Source: Adineta ricciae (lineage: Eukaryota > Rotifera > Eurotatoria > Adinetida > Adinetidae). Taken from it: DNA of 64,000 nt. A program made the position numbers and the translations under genes. The DNA is taken from the NCBI GenBank assembly GCA_905250025.1, contig CAJNOJ010000318.1, positions 47,676-111,675 on the forward strand. The letters are read 5' to 3'. Below the pieces are notes generated by a model. That model searched no databases, was not told where the DNA came from, and saw only the letters and a list, made by a program, of their open reading frames with translations. Below, one piece after another: positions 25,361 through 38,100 of this stretch. Numbering within the stretch: the stretch's first letter is position 1; each line of letters opens with the position of its first letter.

Positions 25361-26083
25361 TTACATTAAACAAAGAACGGATTTAGTTAATGGATTGTGT
25401 TCAGTTGGATTTGTGTCATGAATAATGACGTCTCCCATATGTTCCATCAATAATTGATATCGAAGATATTGAAAAACCAATATTTCAACTGCTTTTATTG
25501 CATCTTTTTCACCACAAGTCGCATTTAAATACTTCCATAATAATGTGATGTAATAATATTGATGTTGAACAATTAATTTGTAGTCAGTCAACGTTAGTGG
25601 CGATTGTTTCGGAGATAATCTCGACAGATTTATTGTGAATATCAGAGAACTCAATGCTAGTTTTAAAACTGATGGATATTTGATAAAATAGTCGTAACAA
25701 TGACGTGCTTGTGACATTTGAGAATGAAAAGATGGACTAATCCATTGACTCATATGTAGACCAATCTTTGGATTTTCAATAAAGTTGTCTCTCAAGACAT
25801 GATGAATGTGAATGAGATGCGTGAGATTACATTTGACCAGAAGAATTCGATCTTCAACGTTTATCTGTTGAAATTCTTCTATCTGTTTGTAGAATTGTAT
25901 CAAAGTTCGATACATATCATGTTCATCATTTAAAAAGTCGATGAGTTTTGTGTGAGATAATGAATAATGAGTGAAACGATCTTTGTCACACTGAATAATC
26001 TGAGCATCGTACGCTTTTATGATTCGATTGATCAATAGCCATTCATGAGATGTCAAATGTAGCGAAGAATCGCTTGAATTCAT
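25361..26083 (-). CDS. Nuclear-receptor ligand-domain-like protein without a DNA-binding domain
   Basis: Single uninterrupted frame of 240 residues, mostly alpha-helical. The stretch around residues 57-100 (YRTLIQFYKQIEEFQQINVE then DRILLVKCNLTHL) resembles the helix 3-5 signature of nuclear receptor ligand-binding domains, where a phenylalanine and Asp-x-x-x-Leu-Leu-Lys pattern is typical. The rest (helical, with LLWKYLNATCG and ILVFQYLRYQLLMEHMGD) would fit helices 7-10. No C4 zinc-finger DNA-binding domain is visible in the 1.3 kb upstream. The sequence just before the ATG reads TTTTGTTTAG on the minus strand, an acceptor-like site, so an upstream exon or a spliced leader is possible. The assignment rests on pattern only; a different helical family is possible. 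Confidence 0.45.
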   Translation of the reverse strand: MNSSDSSLHLTSHEWLLINRIIKAYDAQIIQCDKDRFTHYSLSHTKLIDFLNDEHDMYRTLIQFYKQIEEFQQINVEDRILLVKCNLTHLIHIHHVLRDNFIENPKIGLHMSQWISPSFHSQMSQARHCYDYFIKYPSVLKLALSSLIFTINLSRLSPKQSPLTLTDYKLIVQHQYYYITLLWKYLNATCGEKDAIKAVEILVFQYLRYQLLMEHMGDVIIHDTNPTEHNPLTKSVLCLM

Positions 26084-27436
26084 CTAAACAAAATGAATTA
26101 CGTTCATTTCAACATACATTTCACTAGTAGTCAATGTGCTCAATTCAATATGGATCGATCGATGACTGTTAATTTTATTTATACGGAGTAAGACAAACTA
26201 ACCAATTATCGAACGAAGTTAACATCACACTGGTCACAATGAACAAGATCTATGATTGGAAAATTCATATTTCTTTTATTCACATAATCTTCGAACCATC
26301 TACTTTCTGTTAAACATTTGTTACATCAATTATTTCCATTTTTCTTATTTGAAATACTGAATAAGAATCAATAACATTTAAATTCTATGAGAACGTCGTC
26401 AGTAGAAATCGACGACATCTACAGAAGTAGAAGGTCGATTTATTTCATCGTGTATACTATAAATAGGATTGTAAAACATCGCTTCACTAGTTTCATTTAA
26501 CCATTCGGAAGTATCGACAAAAACATTCCACTTGAAGTAGAAATTCGTTTAAAAAAAGTGAATGATATCCAAAGGGTTATTATGACATATATTCATATAT
26601 TTAATAGGAACAATTGTTTCTTTATTTTTTACTTTTCTCTTCGTTTCATTCACGTTATTCAAAATCTCATCTAGGAAAATTACGCTCGAGCGCAATTATA
26701 TCAATCTATTGATGTTCGTTACATTTGAAAAGAGTCGCTTGTTTCATTGATGTGAGATATGGAGTTTGATTATTCACTCCAATCGAAAACATGTTTTTGT
26801 GAAATGAAGGGATATTTATAATTACACTCGTCAGTCTATAATTATTTGTCAGTAAAAATGTTTTTGTCAGCGAGTATCACCTTTTTACGATAGGTCTTTG
26901 GTCTTCATATTTAAATTAATTTAGTAGAAGAAGACAGAAGAAATTTTTGTTATGCGTAGTTATAAGTTGTATTGTGAATAATATTCATCACTCGAATCAA
27001 TTTTATCATTCGGTTTAATTAATTTTACAGAGTAGATTCGTTGAAATGTAAACTAGCCCGGATATGAATGTTAAACTGACGAAAATATTGTTTTTAACAT
27101 GTGAAATAATATGTTTTTTCATGTAATATATCGCGAGTTTGATAGGCCGTAGATTTTTGCCGTTTATCGATAAATAATTATATTCTTTTTAATTCATATT
27201 GTATAACCCACCTCACATCTTGTTTTTCACTCCGATAGCATCAAAATGTCAGGTATGTATGATTGTATTCGTGAATCGACGCCAACGTTATCATATATAT
27301 ACACGTACTATATCTTCTTTGCCTTCATAATTTAATCGGATGTGAGCTAATTCTAAATCACGTTCACCCATTTCATGTTCTTCGCGGTTTTATTTAAAAA
27401 TAATGCGGATAGTTTGTATTTTAGATATCTTTGAGC
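26084..27436. other. Divergent intergenic region
   Basis: Lies between the 5' ends of the minus-strand receptor-like ORF and the plus-strand DUF2252 gene, so it should contain both promoters. Near its end, ATGTCAG followed by the donor GTATGT (27246-27258) and an acceptor TTTTAG before 27425 outline an upstream exon, but splicing them does not keep the DUF2252 frame, so this exon would be untranslated or encode a short upstream frame. Confidence 0.5.
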
Positions 27437-29060
27437 ATGTCCACTGCCGCTTCAATCGAAACCAATGCACCGGAAAAAGCGATTCATCGCATCAAAGCAC
27501 AATCCGATGAAGAACGTTCACAAATCATCATCGATGTTTTCGTGAAATATTTTGGAGATGGAATCAAAGCTAATCCAGCTGCATTTCGCGGTCGATTTCG
27601 AAAAATGGCTGCAACACCATTTAACTTCTATCGTGGCTCAGCACTTTTGTTCTATCAAGATCTCAAAGTCGATCAGGATCAATGGATCAATGCCAATCCA
27701 GCAGCGGGAAACATCTTCATTCATGTGAGCTATTTCTGTCACACTTCGTCTCGTTTTTATTCTTCTCTGTGTGTAGGGCGATCTACATGCTGAAAACTTT
27801 GGCACCTATCTGGACAATCACGGCATCTTGAATTTTGATGTGAATGACTTCGATGAAGGATATTGTGGACCATTCACATGGGATGTCAAACGTCTTCTGG
27901 CATCATTGAACTTGGTTGCACACAGTAAAGGCTTTTCTGATGCTGAGATCGAAGAAATCCTTCGAACTTGTGCACAAGCCTATGTAAAACAAGTCGAAGC
28001 ATTTTGTGAACATCCAGAACAGGAGTTTTCATTGACACTGAAAACAACTAGTGGCAAGATTAAGAAGATTCTGAACGAAACACGTGTGAAATCGCATGTG
28101 GAACATTTGAACACGATGACAGTGATTGAAGATTATGATCGACGATTCATTCGATCGAAAATGATCAAAGACGTCGACGAAAATCTACGAGCACAAATCA
28201 CCCAAGTATAGCGATCGTGCTTGATTGAATGTAGTCGAATCAAATGATTTTTCTGTTTATAGGCTTTCGATGATTACGTAAGAACAATTCCTGAGTACAA
28301 GAAAAAGGGCAGTAAAACATGGGAGAGCTATACCTATAACATTAAGGATGTCGTTGCTCGATCATCACCTGGTATCGGATCAGCCGGCAAAGTTTCCTAT
28401 TCTATTCTTGTCGAAGGACCAACAGAAACACTAGAAAATGATATTGTTCTTTACATGAAACCAGCACAAAAGTCAGCCATCAGCTATGTCATTCACAATC
28501 CCGAACTAGAACAGTATTTTCAACATGATGGTCTTCGCACTGTGCTTTGTTCCTATGCAATGCAATCCGTCACACCTCAATGGTTGGGCTATACAACACT
28601 TGGGACTATCCCTTGTCTCGTTGATGAAGTCACCGCACACTCGGAAGATCTCGACTGGGATGACATCAATGATCTGAATGACATTCTCGAAGTTGTCACC
28701 TATCTTGGACGAGCGACAGGTGAGCAGTTATGTTTTGTCATCGAAATATTGTTGAGTTTGATTTAGCTAAGATTCACTGTGTTGCCGATTCTGATTGTGT
28801 GAACACACCGGGTGATGTATCTTGCTTACCTTTCTCAATTATTCCAACACATACGGAGAAAACCATTCGCGATGCCGTTGGAAGTGGCGAAGAAGAGTTT
28901 GTTAATGAAATGGTTGAATTTGGCATGGTGAGATGATTAAACAGATGTATTGTAGTGATGAAATTGTGTTCTTTGTTTGTAGTTGTATGGTAAACTGGTT
29001 CGTCGAGATCATCAACTATTCTTCGAAGCATTTCGCAACAAGCATATTCCTGGTCTTTAA
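27437..29060 (+). CDS. DUF2252 kinase-like protein
   Basis: Exons 27437-27724, 27777-28205, 28263-28719, 28767-28927, 28983-29060 join in phase to 470 residues. DUF2252 proteins have a phosphotransferase (aminoglycoside-kinase-like) fold; substrates are generally unknown. Visible motifs are FRGRFRKMAATPFNFYRGS near residue 57, the catalytic-loop motif HGDLHAENFG spanning exons 1-2 near residue 96, and the metal-binding-type NFDVNDFDEG near residue 115, followed by GPFTWDVKRLLASL. The family is common in bacteria and fungi and sparse in animals, so an old horizontal transfer followed by intron gain is plausible, but I cannot test it here. The start at 27437 is the first ATG after a good acceptor; the ATG at 27246 leads out of frame. 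Poly-A signal at 29135-29140. Confidence 0.85.
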
Positions 29061-29755
29061 TAGAACGGTTACAGGGACGGAGAACTTTGCAGTGAAGTAT
29101 TATTATGATTAGACCTCCTCTCATATATTCTCTAAATAAATTGTGTGTGCGTGGTTCATTGAAAGGAAATATATATTACAACTTAGATTTTCGAATTTGC
29201 ATGCAGCAAGAATACTACAATAGCTCTACATTAGAGAAACAGAGACAATTACTTTTATATACGATGTTGAAATGATCGAACGGAATCAAGATTTTTAGTA
29301 GGAAGTATTGAGTAACTGCGCGATAATTCCACGAAATAAATATTGAAAAGATATCATAGCTGTCATATTGCACCGGAAAGAATTTGTGCTGATCCATTCG
29401 GTCATTTCCGATCGCTATGAAAACATATAATCATTGAAAAGGATATTTTGTGCACAAGTGCGACATCTATTAGATGAATCTTGGTATAAAAATGAAAAGT
29501 GCTATTGTCACGTTGTGTTATTTTCTATTATTTGGAATTAGTACTCGTTGAAATGAATTGCATTATTTAGTTTGAATTTGATTCATAAAGATTCTACGCA
29601 TAGTTTGATTGGTGACAGTCGTTTCGTTTGACTCATCTCTTTCGTCTGTCTACTTACCTAAGACAAATGTAATGCTATGCTATGAACTGAAATTGACTTG
29701 AAATCATTATCAGTTTGTTCTTGAATTCGAATAAAAAACATATTTCAGATAAAGA
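29061..29755. other. Intergenic: DUF2252 to Nup58
   Basis: About 0.7 kb of AT-rich sequence with no coding frame I can support. TTTCAG at about 29741-29746 just ahead of the Nup58 ATG could be an acceptor for an untranslated leader exon. Confidence 0.55.
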
Positions 29756-32508
29756 ATGTTTTCATTTGGTGCAAGTGCGAATAAAACCACGGCAAGTGCC
29801 ACTCCATTCACATTTGGTGGTGGATTGTCAACAACTGCTGGAGCGACTACAACCACCACAACTCCATTTGCGTTCGGTGCTGCTGCTGCTGCCACAACAA
29901 ATGCACCAACGAGTACAACATTTGGATTCGGTGCAACATCAAGTACAGTGGCGCCTTCAACTGCACCAGGAAGCTCTTTTTCATTTGGTTCGACTTCTGC
30001 AGTACCTGCTTCTCAACCTTCAACATTTTCATTCGGATCAACACCTACAGTAGCACCTTCTACTCAACCATCTTCATTTAGCTTTGGATCGACAAGTACA
30101 GCTCCAGCAACACAACCATCTTCTTTTGCCTTTGGAGGAACACCTGCAGCAGCAGCAGCATCTTCTTCTTCTACTACACAACCAGCAGGTTTCGCTTTTG
30201 GAGGAGGAGCAGCACCAACAACTGTATCAACACAACCATCATCTTCTTTCTCGTTTGGCTCGACAGCAACTAGCACTACAGCTGCTCCTGCCCCTACTAC
30301 AACTGGTTCTACATTTTCGTTCGGTGGTGGTAGTTCGTCAACAACACCAGCATTTGGTGCTAGTATTGCTACACCCGTTGCTTTCGGAGCGACGACATCC
30401 GCTCCATCATCAGCTGGCTTTTCAACAACATCATCCCTTTTTCCTTCAGCTACATCGACAGTTGCATCGTCACCGTTTGCACCGCCTGCTACGACGACAA
30501 CTACTACTGCACCGGTGAGGCTGAATTTCAAGAATTATTTCGCGTTTCTAAAATATTATCTTTAGACTTCATCTCTCTTCTCTTTTGCTACTACGCCAGC
30601 AGCGACAACAGCGGCAGCAGGATCTACGACTTCGTCTGCTTCTCTGTTTCCATTCAGTGCTCCTGCTAGCACTGCTGCCACTACGACAACTACCGCAGCT
30701 GCCCCAGCTACATTTTCTTTTGGAGGAACACCAGCAGTTGCTCCTGCTGCTCCAACTACAATAACAGCACCACCAGCTCCTTCTCTCTTTCCTCTTTCAA
30801 CCACAACAGTAGCGACAACAACCACATCATCAACAGCAACAACTCTATCAGCAACACCATCTTTTACATTTGGCTCTCAACCTGCTCCTGCTCCTGCCGC
30901 TATTACAGCAACAACTACACCATTAACAGCAACAACCGTGTCAGCAACACCATCTTTTACATTTGGCTCTCAGCCTGCTGTTACAACAACAACTACAGTA
31001 GCAAGTGCTCCTGCTCCATCAGTAATGATCATTCACACTACAAAATATAGATACTTTTACATGAACTAAATTGCTGAAACCTGTTCATTTTTCTAGGCGC
31101 TTCCATCGTTTACATTGCCCAGTGCTACGACAACAGCAGCAACTACTGCTATCTCTTCAGCAGCGACTCCTACTTTCACCTTTGGTGCTCCTTCGACAGC
31201 AGCTAGCACAACACCATCTGCATCGCTTAGTTTCCTTCCTATAAAAACAACAGCCACGACGACTACTACGTCGTCAGCAGCAACTACCAGTGTATCCAGT
31301 TTTCCATCGTTCACTGCTCCAACAACGACAGCAGCAACAATAGCATCCACAGCTGCATTTACACTACCTACGACTACTTCAACACCTGCCACAACAAGTG
31401 CATCAGTAAGAAGGAGAAGAAGAAAAGTACTGAGACGTTATCGAATCAATTATTATGTATTTAGTCAGCTACTTCAACATTAAGTACAGCAACAAGTATT
31501 ACTGGACTTGGTGGTTTCTCTGCTCCTCCTGCAACATCTGCAACAACTAGTTCATCCGGTACGACTACCACTAGTACATCCACAACTTCATCATTCGGTT
31601 AGTTAAAACTGAAAGAAATATTAATCAATTTATTTCTCTCTCCTTCATAAAGGTCTAACAGGTATTATTCAAAAACCCAAAGAATCATCTGATCCAATGG
31701 ATCAATTATTACCGACTGAATTAGATACGCTTGTTGAGAGTTTCATGTAAATCATTTCGTTTGGTTTTTCTTAAATGGTCTAACTTTTTTTTCTGTTTAG
31801 TAAAACGCTGTCAGAAACTGAACAATTATTAACCGATATGGAACATACATCAACAAGCAAATTTATCAATGTTCATGAACAAATCGTCCGTGCTCAACAG
31901 CATGTCTTAGATATTCAAAGTGATGTTCAAAGAGATGAAGCAACTTTTGCACAAATCAATCAAGCATATCAACAAGTAATTCATTTTTTGAATCCATTTT
32001 CAGCCATCTGATTTTGTTTTACAACAAAGGAACTTTATAATACAACAATTTGTAAATATCTTCGATCGCTTCCATTGGGTGCTGATATCGAAGATCGAGT
32101 TGTGAATAAGTAAAACTTTTCAATGAATAGTTTCGAAAGTATTGATCTTGTGGATTGTTTAGTTATTTAATGCAAAAAGTTGAAGATATCAAAGTGAATT
32201 ATAAACAATGCCAAGATGTTTTAGATTGCGCAGAAAAACGCTTACAGACAAATGGTTTGGGTGTCACTACCGAAGGTAAAGTTGTTAAATAATTCAATAG
32301 GACATGTTTGTATGTGTCTGTTTAGATTTGGTTACAACCGCTAAAAATGTTTACACAGGAATGATCACGGCCGGTTCAAAAGCAAATCAAACACATAAAT
32401 TGGTCGAAGTAAGAAGAATCTGTCTTTTGTCTTTATTTTCCCGCTTCTTATTCTTAGGATCTCAAATATCGTGTTCTTGGTCATCAAAATAATTCTAATG
32501 ATCTTTAA
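29756..32508 (+). CDS. NUP58: FG-repeat nucleoporin Nup58 (Nup62 channel complex)
   Basis: Component of the Nup62-Nup58-Nup54 complex lining the nuclear pore channel. Exons 29756-30514, 30566-31021, 31097-31405, 31465-31597, 31653-31746, 31801-31975, 32030-32109, 32163-32275, 32326-32408, 32458-32508 give 750 residues. Residues 1 to about 550 are a Thr/Ala/Ser-rich FG domain with many FGxx and SFxFG units (for example SSFSFGSTS, SFTFGSQPAP). The last 200 residues form a coiled coil that matches Nup58/p45: LPTELDTLVESFIKTLSETE, SKFINVHEQIVRAQQHVL, then TTEDLVTTAKNVYTGM and DLKYRVLG near the C terminus. The FG part is longer than in vertebrates, and exons 1-3 lie wholly in it. Nup54 and Nup62 are less likely because their signature domains are absent. 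AATAAA lies at 32548-32553. Confidence 0.85.
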
Positions 32509-32645
32509 ATACTTGATTTTTTTTGTTATTTTTCTTTTGTATATTCAAATAAACTAGGTATTGCCTCTTATGAATACTTGAATTAGTTCGATATATTTTA
32601 TTTTGTCATGTATGAAGTGTTACAAATAAGATAAAATATCCAGTG

Positions 32646-33281
32646 TTAACCTTTCCCTGACCTTTTGCTACTGAGAGCATGAAAAGTAAATCCAACAAAA
32701 TAAATTGCATCGGGAAAATCATTGGACAAGATTTCTAAATCATATTTTGCTGTATTAAACAATGCAAATGGGCGTTTTTCGAGTTTGGCAAGAGTTCGAT
32801 TTTTTTTGTCATCAATAAATAGTGTTGGTGTTAATATGCCTTTCTTTTCAATTCGAATATCTTGTTCATTCCAATGAATAAAATATTTTCCACAGAGAAA
32901 ACAGAACTTTTTTTGAACATTTCCGTTTATCCATTGGTTTGAAACTGGATCATGAACGGTGAAATTTGCTTTCTGTTGTCCCAAAGTAAATTTCCATTTT
33001 AGCTCACCAACAACTTCTTTTGATGAATGCTTAGTTATCTGCAGTTTCTGTGTCCATGAATATAATGAGTTAATATGATAAAGTAGATTTGTTTCTGATG
33101 AATCATAGATCGAAAATTTATTGGTTCTATGTGTAATGAATAAATTGGTTTTGATGAAATAACGACGGTTTGCTAAACTTTCCTTTTCAAGAATAAACAT
33201 AAGCACAAAAACAAACGTCCGAGAAAACATGTCGACAAGTTGTAAGTTATCAATGAAATGACATGATCTCGGAAGAAGCAT
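32646..33281 (-). CDS. Small tubby/LURP-one-like beta-barrel protein
   Basis: Single-exon frame of up to 211 residues. From residue 40 on it shows alternating short beta strands: RRYFIKTNLFITHRTNKFSI, SWTQKLQITKHSSKEVVGEL, NQWINGNVQKKFCFLCGKYF, then EKKGILTPTLFIDDKKNRTL. This layout resembles the LURP-one-related/phospholipid-scramblase/tubby C-terminal superfamily, but no single residue motif proves it. Translation may start at the second ATG (33230), which gives a hydrophobic N terminus (MFSRTFVFVLMFILEKES) that could be a signal sequence. The gene ends only 137 bp from the Nup58 stop, tail to tail. Function unknown. Confidence 0.5.
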   Translation of the reverse strand: MLLPRSCHFIDNLQLVDMFSRTFVFVLMFILEKESLANRRYFIKTNLFITHRTNKFSIYDSSETNLLYHINSLYSWTQKLQITKHSSKEVVGELKWKFTLGQQKANFTVHDPVSNQWINGNVQKKFCFLCGKYFIHWNEQDIRIEKKGILTPTLFIDDKKNRTLAKLEKRPFALFNTAKYDLEILSNDFPDAIYFVGFTFHALSSKRSGKG

Positions 33282-35106
33282 ATATCAACACAAGGTACAA
33301 TTACGGACAATCTAATGTTGACCCATATTTTTTGTTTTCTCGTTATCTTGTGACTTTCTATTTGTGGATTCGACCTTCCTGATTATTTTTATGGTAGTAT
33401 TTCTGTTTCCATATTGGGGTCACAGTAGAAACTCTAAGAGATTTTCACTGCAATCAAATGAAAGGAAGTCCTCTTGAAGAGTGATGAAAGTTGAGAGATA
33501 GCAGAAAGTATTTCCGAGGATCTGTTTCAACTTTTTCAACAGGATCAAATTCTTTTTCTTTGATTAAGCAGAAAGAAAATAATATCTCAATGACGAACCA
33601 ATAGGCTGATGATTTACACAAAAGGTTTTTATCAATTGATTATGTAAGAAAATAATCGTAGATAAAATTAACAGCTATAGTGGTACGTTCAAAAGTAGAG
33701 AATAAAAGCTTTGAGCTATTGCATCATTTCCTTCTTCCTTTTGAAGATCTGAATAGTCAAGAATTAGATGGTAATACTATGCGTGGACTCAATAGAAGCG
33801 ATTTAGCAATGATCTTTCGAAGTAATCATGATGACGTGCAATCAGACAGAAAGAATGCAGTAAAATGGGTTTGTATAGTTTCATCCTGTATTGTTTTCAA
33901 TCTGTTCGTCCTTCGATATTTCGATGCATTTTGCGGCCAATCAGAAAGAAGTTTCTTGAATTGAAAAGTTTGCCTGTCCAAAGAGACATTTATTTATGAT
34001 AACGGCTATTGTATTCGTTTAGCAATCAAATTTCAATAATATTTTTATTGCAATCTCCAAAATAATCAGGATGAAGTGCAAATTTTTGCTACAGCTAATG
34101 ACCAAATTTTTTTGTCTGTCATCATACCGACTCTTGAACGTTCTTCCAGATATGAGCGTTTTTCTTTGGAGATAACGTCGCCAGTATAAAGAGAAAAGGA
34201 TTCCTATATTGTCCATTTCACAACGATTCCGCCGCAAGCGAAATCATGTGCATTGAGAATCTCCTACGAAATTGTAATCAATATATCTATGTGTCATATA
34301 AAATATGGTGTTTTATCATCGTAGTAATTCGAAAAGGGACCGCTTCATCATCATACTTTATGATAACTGAATATTCTAATTCGATTACACTAATGTGATT
34401 GAGGAACAGTTTCAGTTACCTGTGTAATTGTTCACAAAAAAGCCGACATCGAAAAGATAATACACGATCTCCTTCCATTTCTATAGGCAAAATTGTCAAT
34501 GTGTCCGATCCTCTAACAATCGATTTAACTCACCATAAAATTAGCCATCAGATGACTGGCAGCTTAACACATTTCGCTTGATTTTCTTTATTTCACCGAG
34601 AATAAGAATGGAAGATACATTATTCATTGTCAATTTTGACTACGAACGTAAAAGAGAAAAATAATAAAACTGAATGTTAAATTTCAAGAACAAAGATCTA
34701 TTATTACATTTATGCAAGTTTCATTTCTTTCGTATATAATACAGGAAAACTTAAGAAAAACTCCGCCTGCGTCTCACTGTAATTGCCTAGTGCCTTATAT
34801 TATTTTGTTCAAATTTTTCTTGTTCGTACGATTTTTTTCCCCAAATTTAGATCAATGATCGTAATAAGTACTGTATAGTGGCGCCCTTCTCCGCATTGAA
34901 GATAGCATTAAGAAAGATATTAAAAGCGAAACTGAAACTCAACATAGATATTCAGTTAAAAATCGATCCTTTGCACATTCACTTCATTTTTCACAGAAAA
35001 GAAACAATGAATAAATTTGATTGGTGAATAGTTTCTCCCCAAAAATATCGCATATCAAATGAAACGAAACGAACGAATTAATTCAATATTACTGAACAGA
35101 TAAATC
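33282..35106. other. Intergenic, 1.8 kb
   Basis: Between the tubby-like gene and TDRD9. Apart from the weak SAM-like frame at 33680-33964, I see only AT-rich sequence with no exon chain, repeat or RNA gene. It should contain the promoters of both flanking genes, which point away from each other. Confidence 0.5.
33680..33964 (+). pseudogene. Possible SAM-domain fragment
   Basis: A 94-codon frame in which residues 18-50 (PFEDLNSQELDGNTMRGL, then NRSDLAMIF) resemble the second half of a SAM domain, where a small-residue DG turn is followed by a Leu-x-x-x-Asp-Leu helix. The first half of the domain and any neighbouring exon are missing, and the frame ends in low-value hydrophobic sequence. It may be a relic or chance. 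Confidence 0.25.
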
Positions 35107-38100
35107 ATGGCGACATCAATGCATCATGATCGTCGAGCATCGACAAAACAAAAAACAATTGCACCAAGTTATGGTCCAGGCAACAGTTTATATTCCGCGA
35201 CAGAATCTTTAACTGCACAAGATATTCAAGATTATTTTCGCATTGGTCCAGCACGACCGAACTCTACCCTTACCACTCCTTCAAGCACAAATGAACGTAA
35301 AACTGTTCAATATCTTCGTCCAACATCATTCGAACATCATCAAAAAGAAATGCAACAAGTTAATAAGAATAAAATGGATATCATTCCATATGCGACTTTT
35401 CATGAAAAGTAAAAAACCTATCTTCTTTTGTCTGTTTTTCCGAGAAAATTTCGTTTCGTATAGAAAACAATTATTACCAACGGATCAAACAGCTTATGCT
35501 CGAGACTTTCAACAAAGATATGACAATGAATTTTTACAGGTAAAATAAATCTTTGGCTTAAATGAAAGAGACCATATGAATATTCTAGCGTTGGAATAAA
35601 GGTGTCACAGGTGACATTGACGGTGAAACAACCATAAGTTCATCAAGCCAACAAATTGGAAGTACAACCGCGAGTTCATCGACAACGAATCGCTTCGCAC
35701 AATTAAATCTCATTCGTGAATCTGATCGTGAACGTATGTCTGACATAGAAGGTCAAACCGATCCCGATGGTGTGCCAAGTGAAGCTGATAAAGAAGAAAT
35801 TCGTCAAATATTTGGTGTTTCACATGCGCTCGAAACTTTAGATGATTACAAAGAAATCAAACAATGGATTAATCAAGATACAACATTACCTGTCTATTCA
35901 CAAAAAGAGAAAATTCTATCAGCAATTGAAAAAAATTCTATAACAATTATTCAGGGAAATACAGGATCAGGAAAATCAACACAAATTCCACAATATATCT
36001 TAGACGATTTTGTAAAACGATCTAAACCGGTGAATATTGTCGTCACACAACCACGTCGAATCGCTGCTCGATCACTTTGTGAACACATTTCTTATTCACG
36101 ACAATGGCCTGTGGGTCAAACAGTTGGTTATCAGACAAGTCTAAATCGACAACGTTGTGAATTAACGAGAATTTTATATTGTACAACAGGTGTTCTTTTG
36201 CAACGATTGATTTTAACGAAAACTTTACAAGATTTTACACATATTATTCTTGATGAAGTTGGTTTGATGAAAGCTGCTTTCTGAAAGACAAGATCTTGGA
36301 CGGTTTTTCTTGTTTTTTAGGTTCATGAACGTGATCAATCGATGGACTTTCTACTAATTCTAATTCGAACATTATGGTTGAGAAATTCACAAAACGTTAA
36401 AATCATTTTAATGTCAGCAACGATCGAAATTGATAAATTAGCACATTATTTTCGTCAAGTTATCGATGGTCAAGTTGTTCCGGCATATCAATTTCACGTT
36501 GGTGATCGTCTTTTCGATGTTCAAGAGATGTATTTAGAACATATTCAAAACTACGGTCTTGTAAATATATCTTTCGTCGAATATGTTCGTTTCTTACATA
36601 CATTCTTTCTTTTAGTTACCTGATCTAAAGTTAAGCGAAGCACGTTTATCTCGCGAAGCTATTGATCTTTGTGTTAAATTAATCAAAAGTTTTGATGATG
36701 AAGATAGTATGGCTGGATGGGATCATACGAAGAATTTACCAATCAAACGTGCAACTGTTCTCGTTTTTCTTCCGGGTTTGTTAGAAATTCAAACTGTTCA
36801 TGAAGCCTTGCGTTTTCCTCGTGGAAAACCCGATTCTGTCAAATTCAACTTAGATGAATTAGATGAATGCGTGAAGTTTAATTACGAGATTGTTCCATTA
36901 CATTCAGATTTATCGATGGATGATCAAATGAATATTTTTACACCAGTGAAATCAACGTATCGTAAGGTAAATCATGTCATTTATTATCGACCACTAATAT
37001 GAACGATTTCGATTTGAAGATTATTTTAGCGACAAATATTGCCGAAAGTTCAATAACGATTCCTGATGTGCGATACGGTATAAAAATTTCTTTACCGTTG
37101 GACTTCTAATAAAGAAATTTTCTGTTTAGTAATTGACTTTTGTCTGAATAAAGAAATGGTTTGTGATCCGGAAACGAATTATTCATGTTTACAACTGGTT
37201 TGGGCATCTAAGGCGAATTGTGATCAACGACGAGGTTTTTTCATTCTTTCTTTCGAACCTTTTGTTTCATCAATGATTTGATTTAGGCCGAGCTGGTCGT
37301 GTTGCTCATGGGAAATGTTATCGTCTTGTTAAATTACATCTATTCAATTCATTTTCATCGTATCAAAAACCTGCGCTTGTTCAACAATCTCTTGATCATG
37401 TGATTATTCAAGCAAAACGATTAAATATCGGTGAACCAAAAGCTATTCTTGCACTCGCTCTAGAACCACCAAATATCAATGATATTGAAATAACAATTCT
37501 CAAATTAAAAGAAGTTTGTAGAAAAGAAATCAAATGATTCGATTAAGAAATTCTTGCTCTTTTAAGCTTGGTGCATTAACAATTCATATGGGACAAGATG
37601 AGATCCGTCCATTCGATGGTGATTTAACGTTTCTTGGCAAAATTATGGCTGCATTACCTATTGACATCGAGTTATCACGTTTAATTGCATTAGGGCATGC
37701 GTTTGGTTTAGTTTATGAAGCAGTAGTCATTGCTGCATGTTTATCAACAAAAAGTATTTTCAAAGTTTATTACAAAGATCGTTTAGCTGCTTACAAGTGA
37801 GTTAATCCATTATGATCTCTTCGGAATGTACTAACTGATTTCTATTTGCACAGGAGTAAATTTAATTTTGCTTCGGGAACATTTTGTGATTGCCATGCAT
37901 TTCTCAATGTTTATAAAGTAAGAAGATAATCAGCGTTGAAAAGGAATTCTAATATTAACTGTTACAGACATGGCTTTATCATGAAAGTAATCAACAATTT
38001 CGAACACATGATGCTGAACGTCGTTGGGCACAGTTGCATAATGTTGATATAAAACGTTTACGTGAAGTTCATTTACTAATCGATGAACTACGAACACGTT

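Noticed and set aside
27246-27258. ATGTCAG plus donor as first coding exon of DUF2252
   Set aside because: Splicing to the acceptor before 27425 leaves the DUF2252 frame; kept only as a possible untranslated exon.
30064-31392. Long minus-strand Val/Ala-rich frames
   Set aside because: Mirror images of the Thr/Ala-rich FG coding repeats of Nup58.
34399-34581. 60-codon open frame
   Set aside because: No domain, poor composition, no flanking exons.
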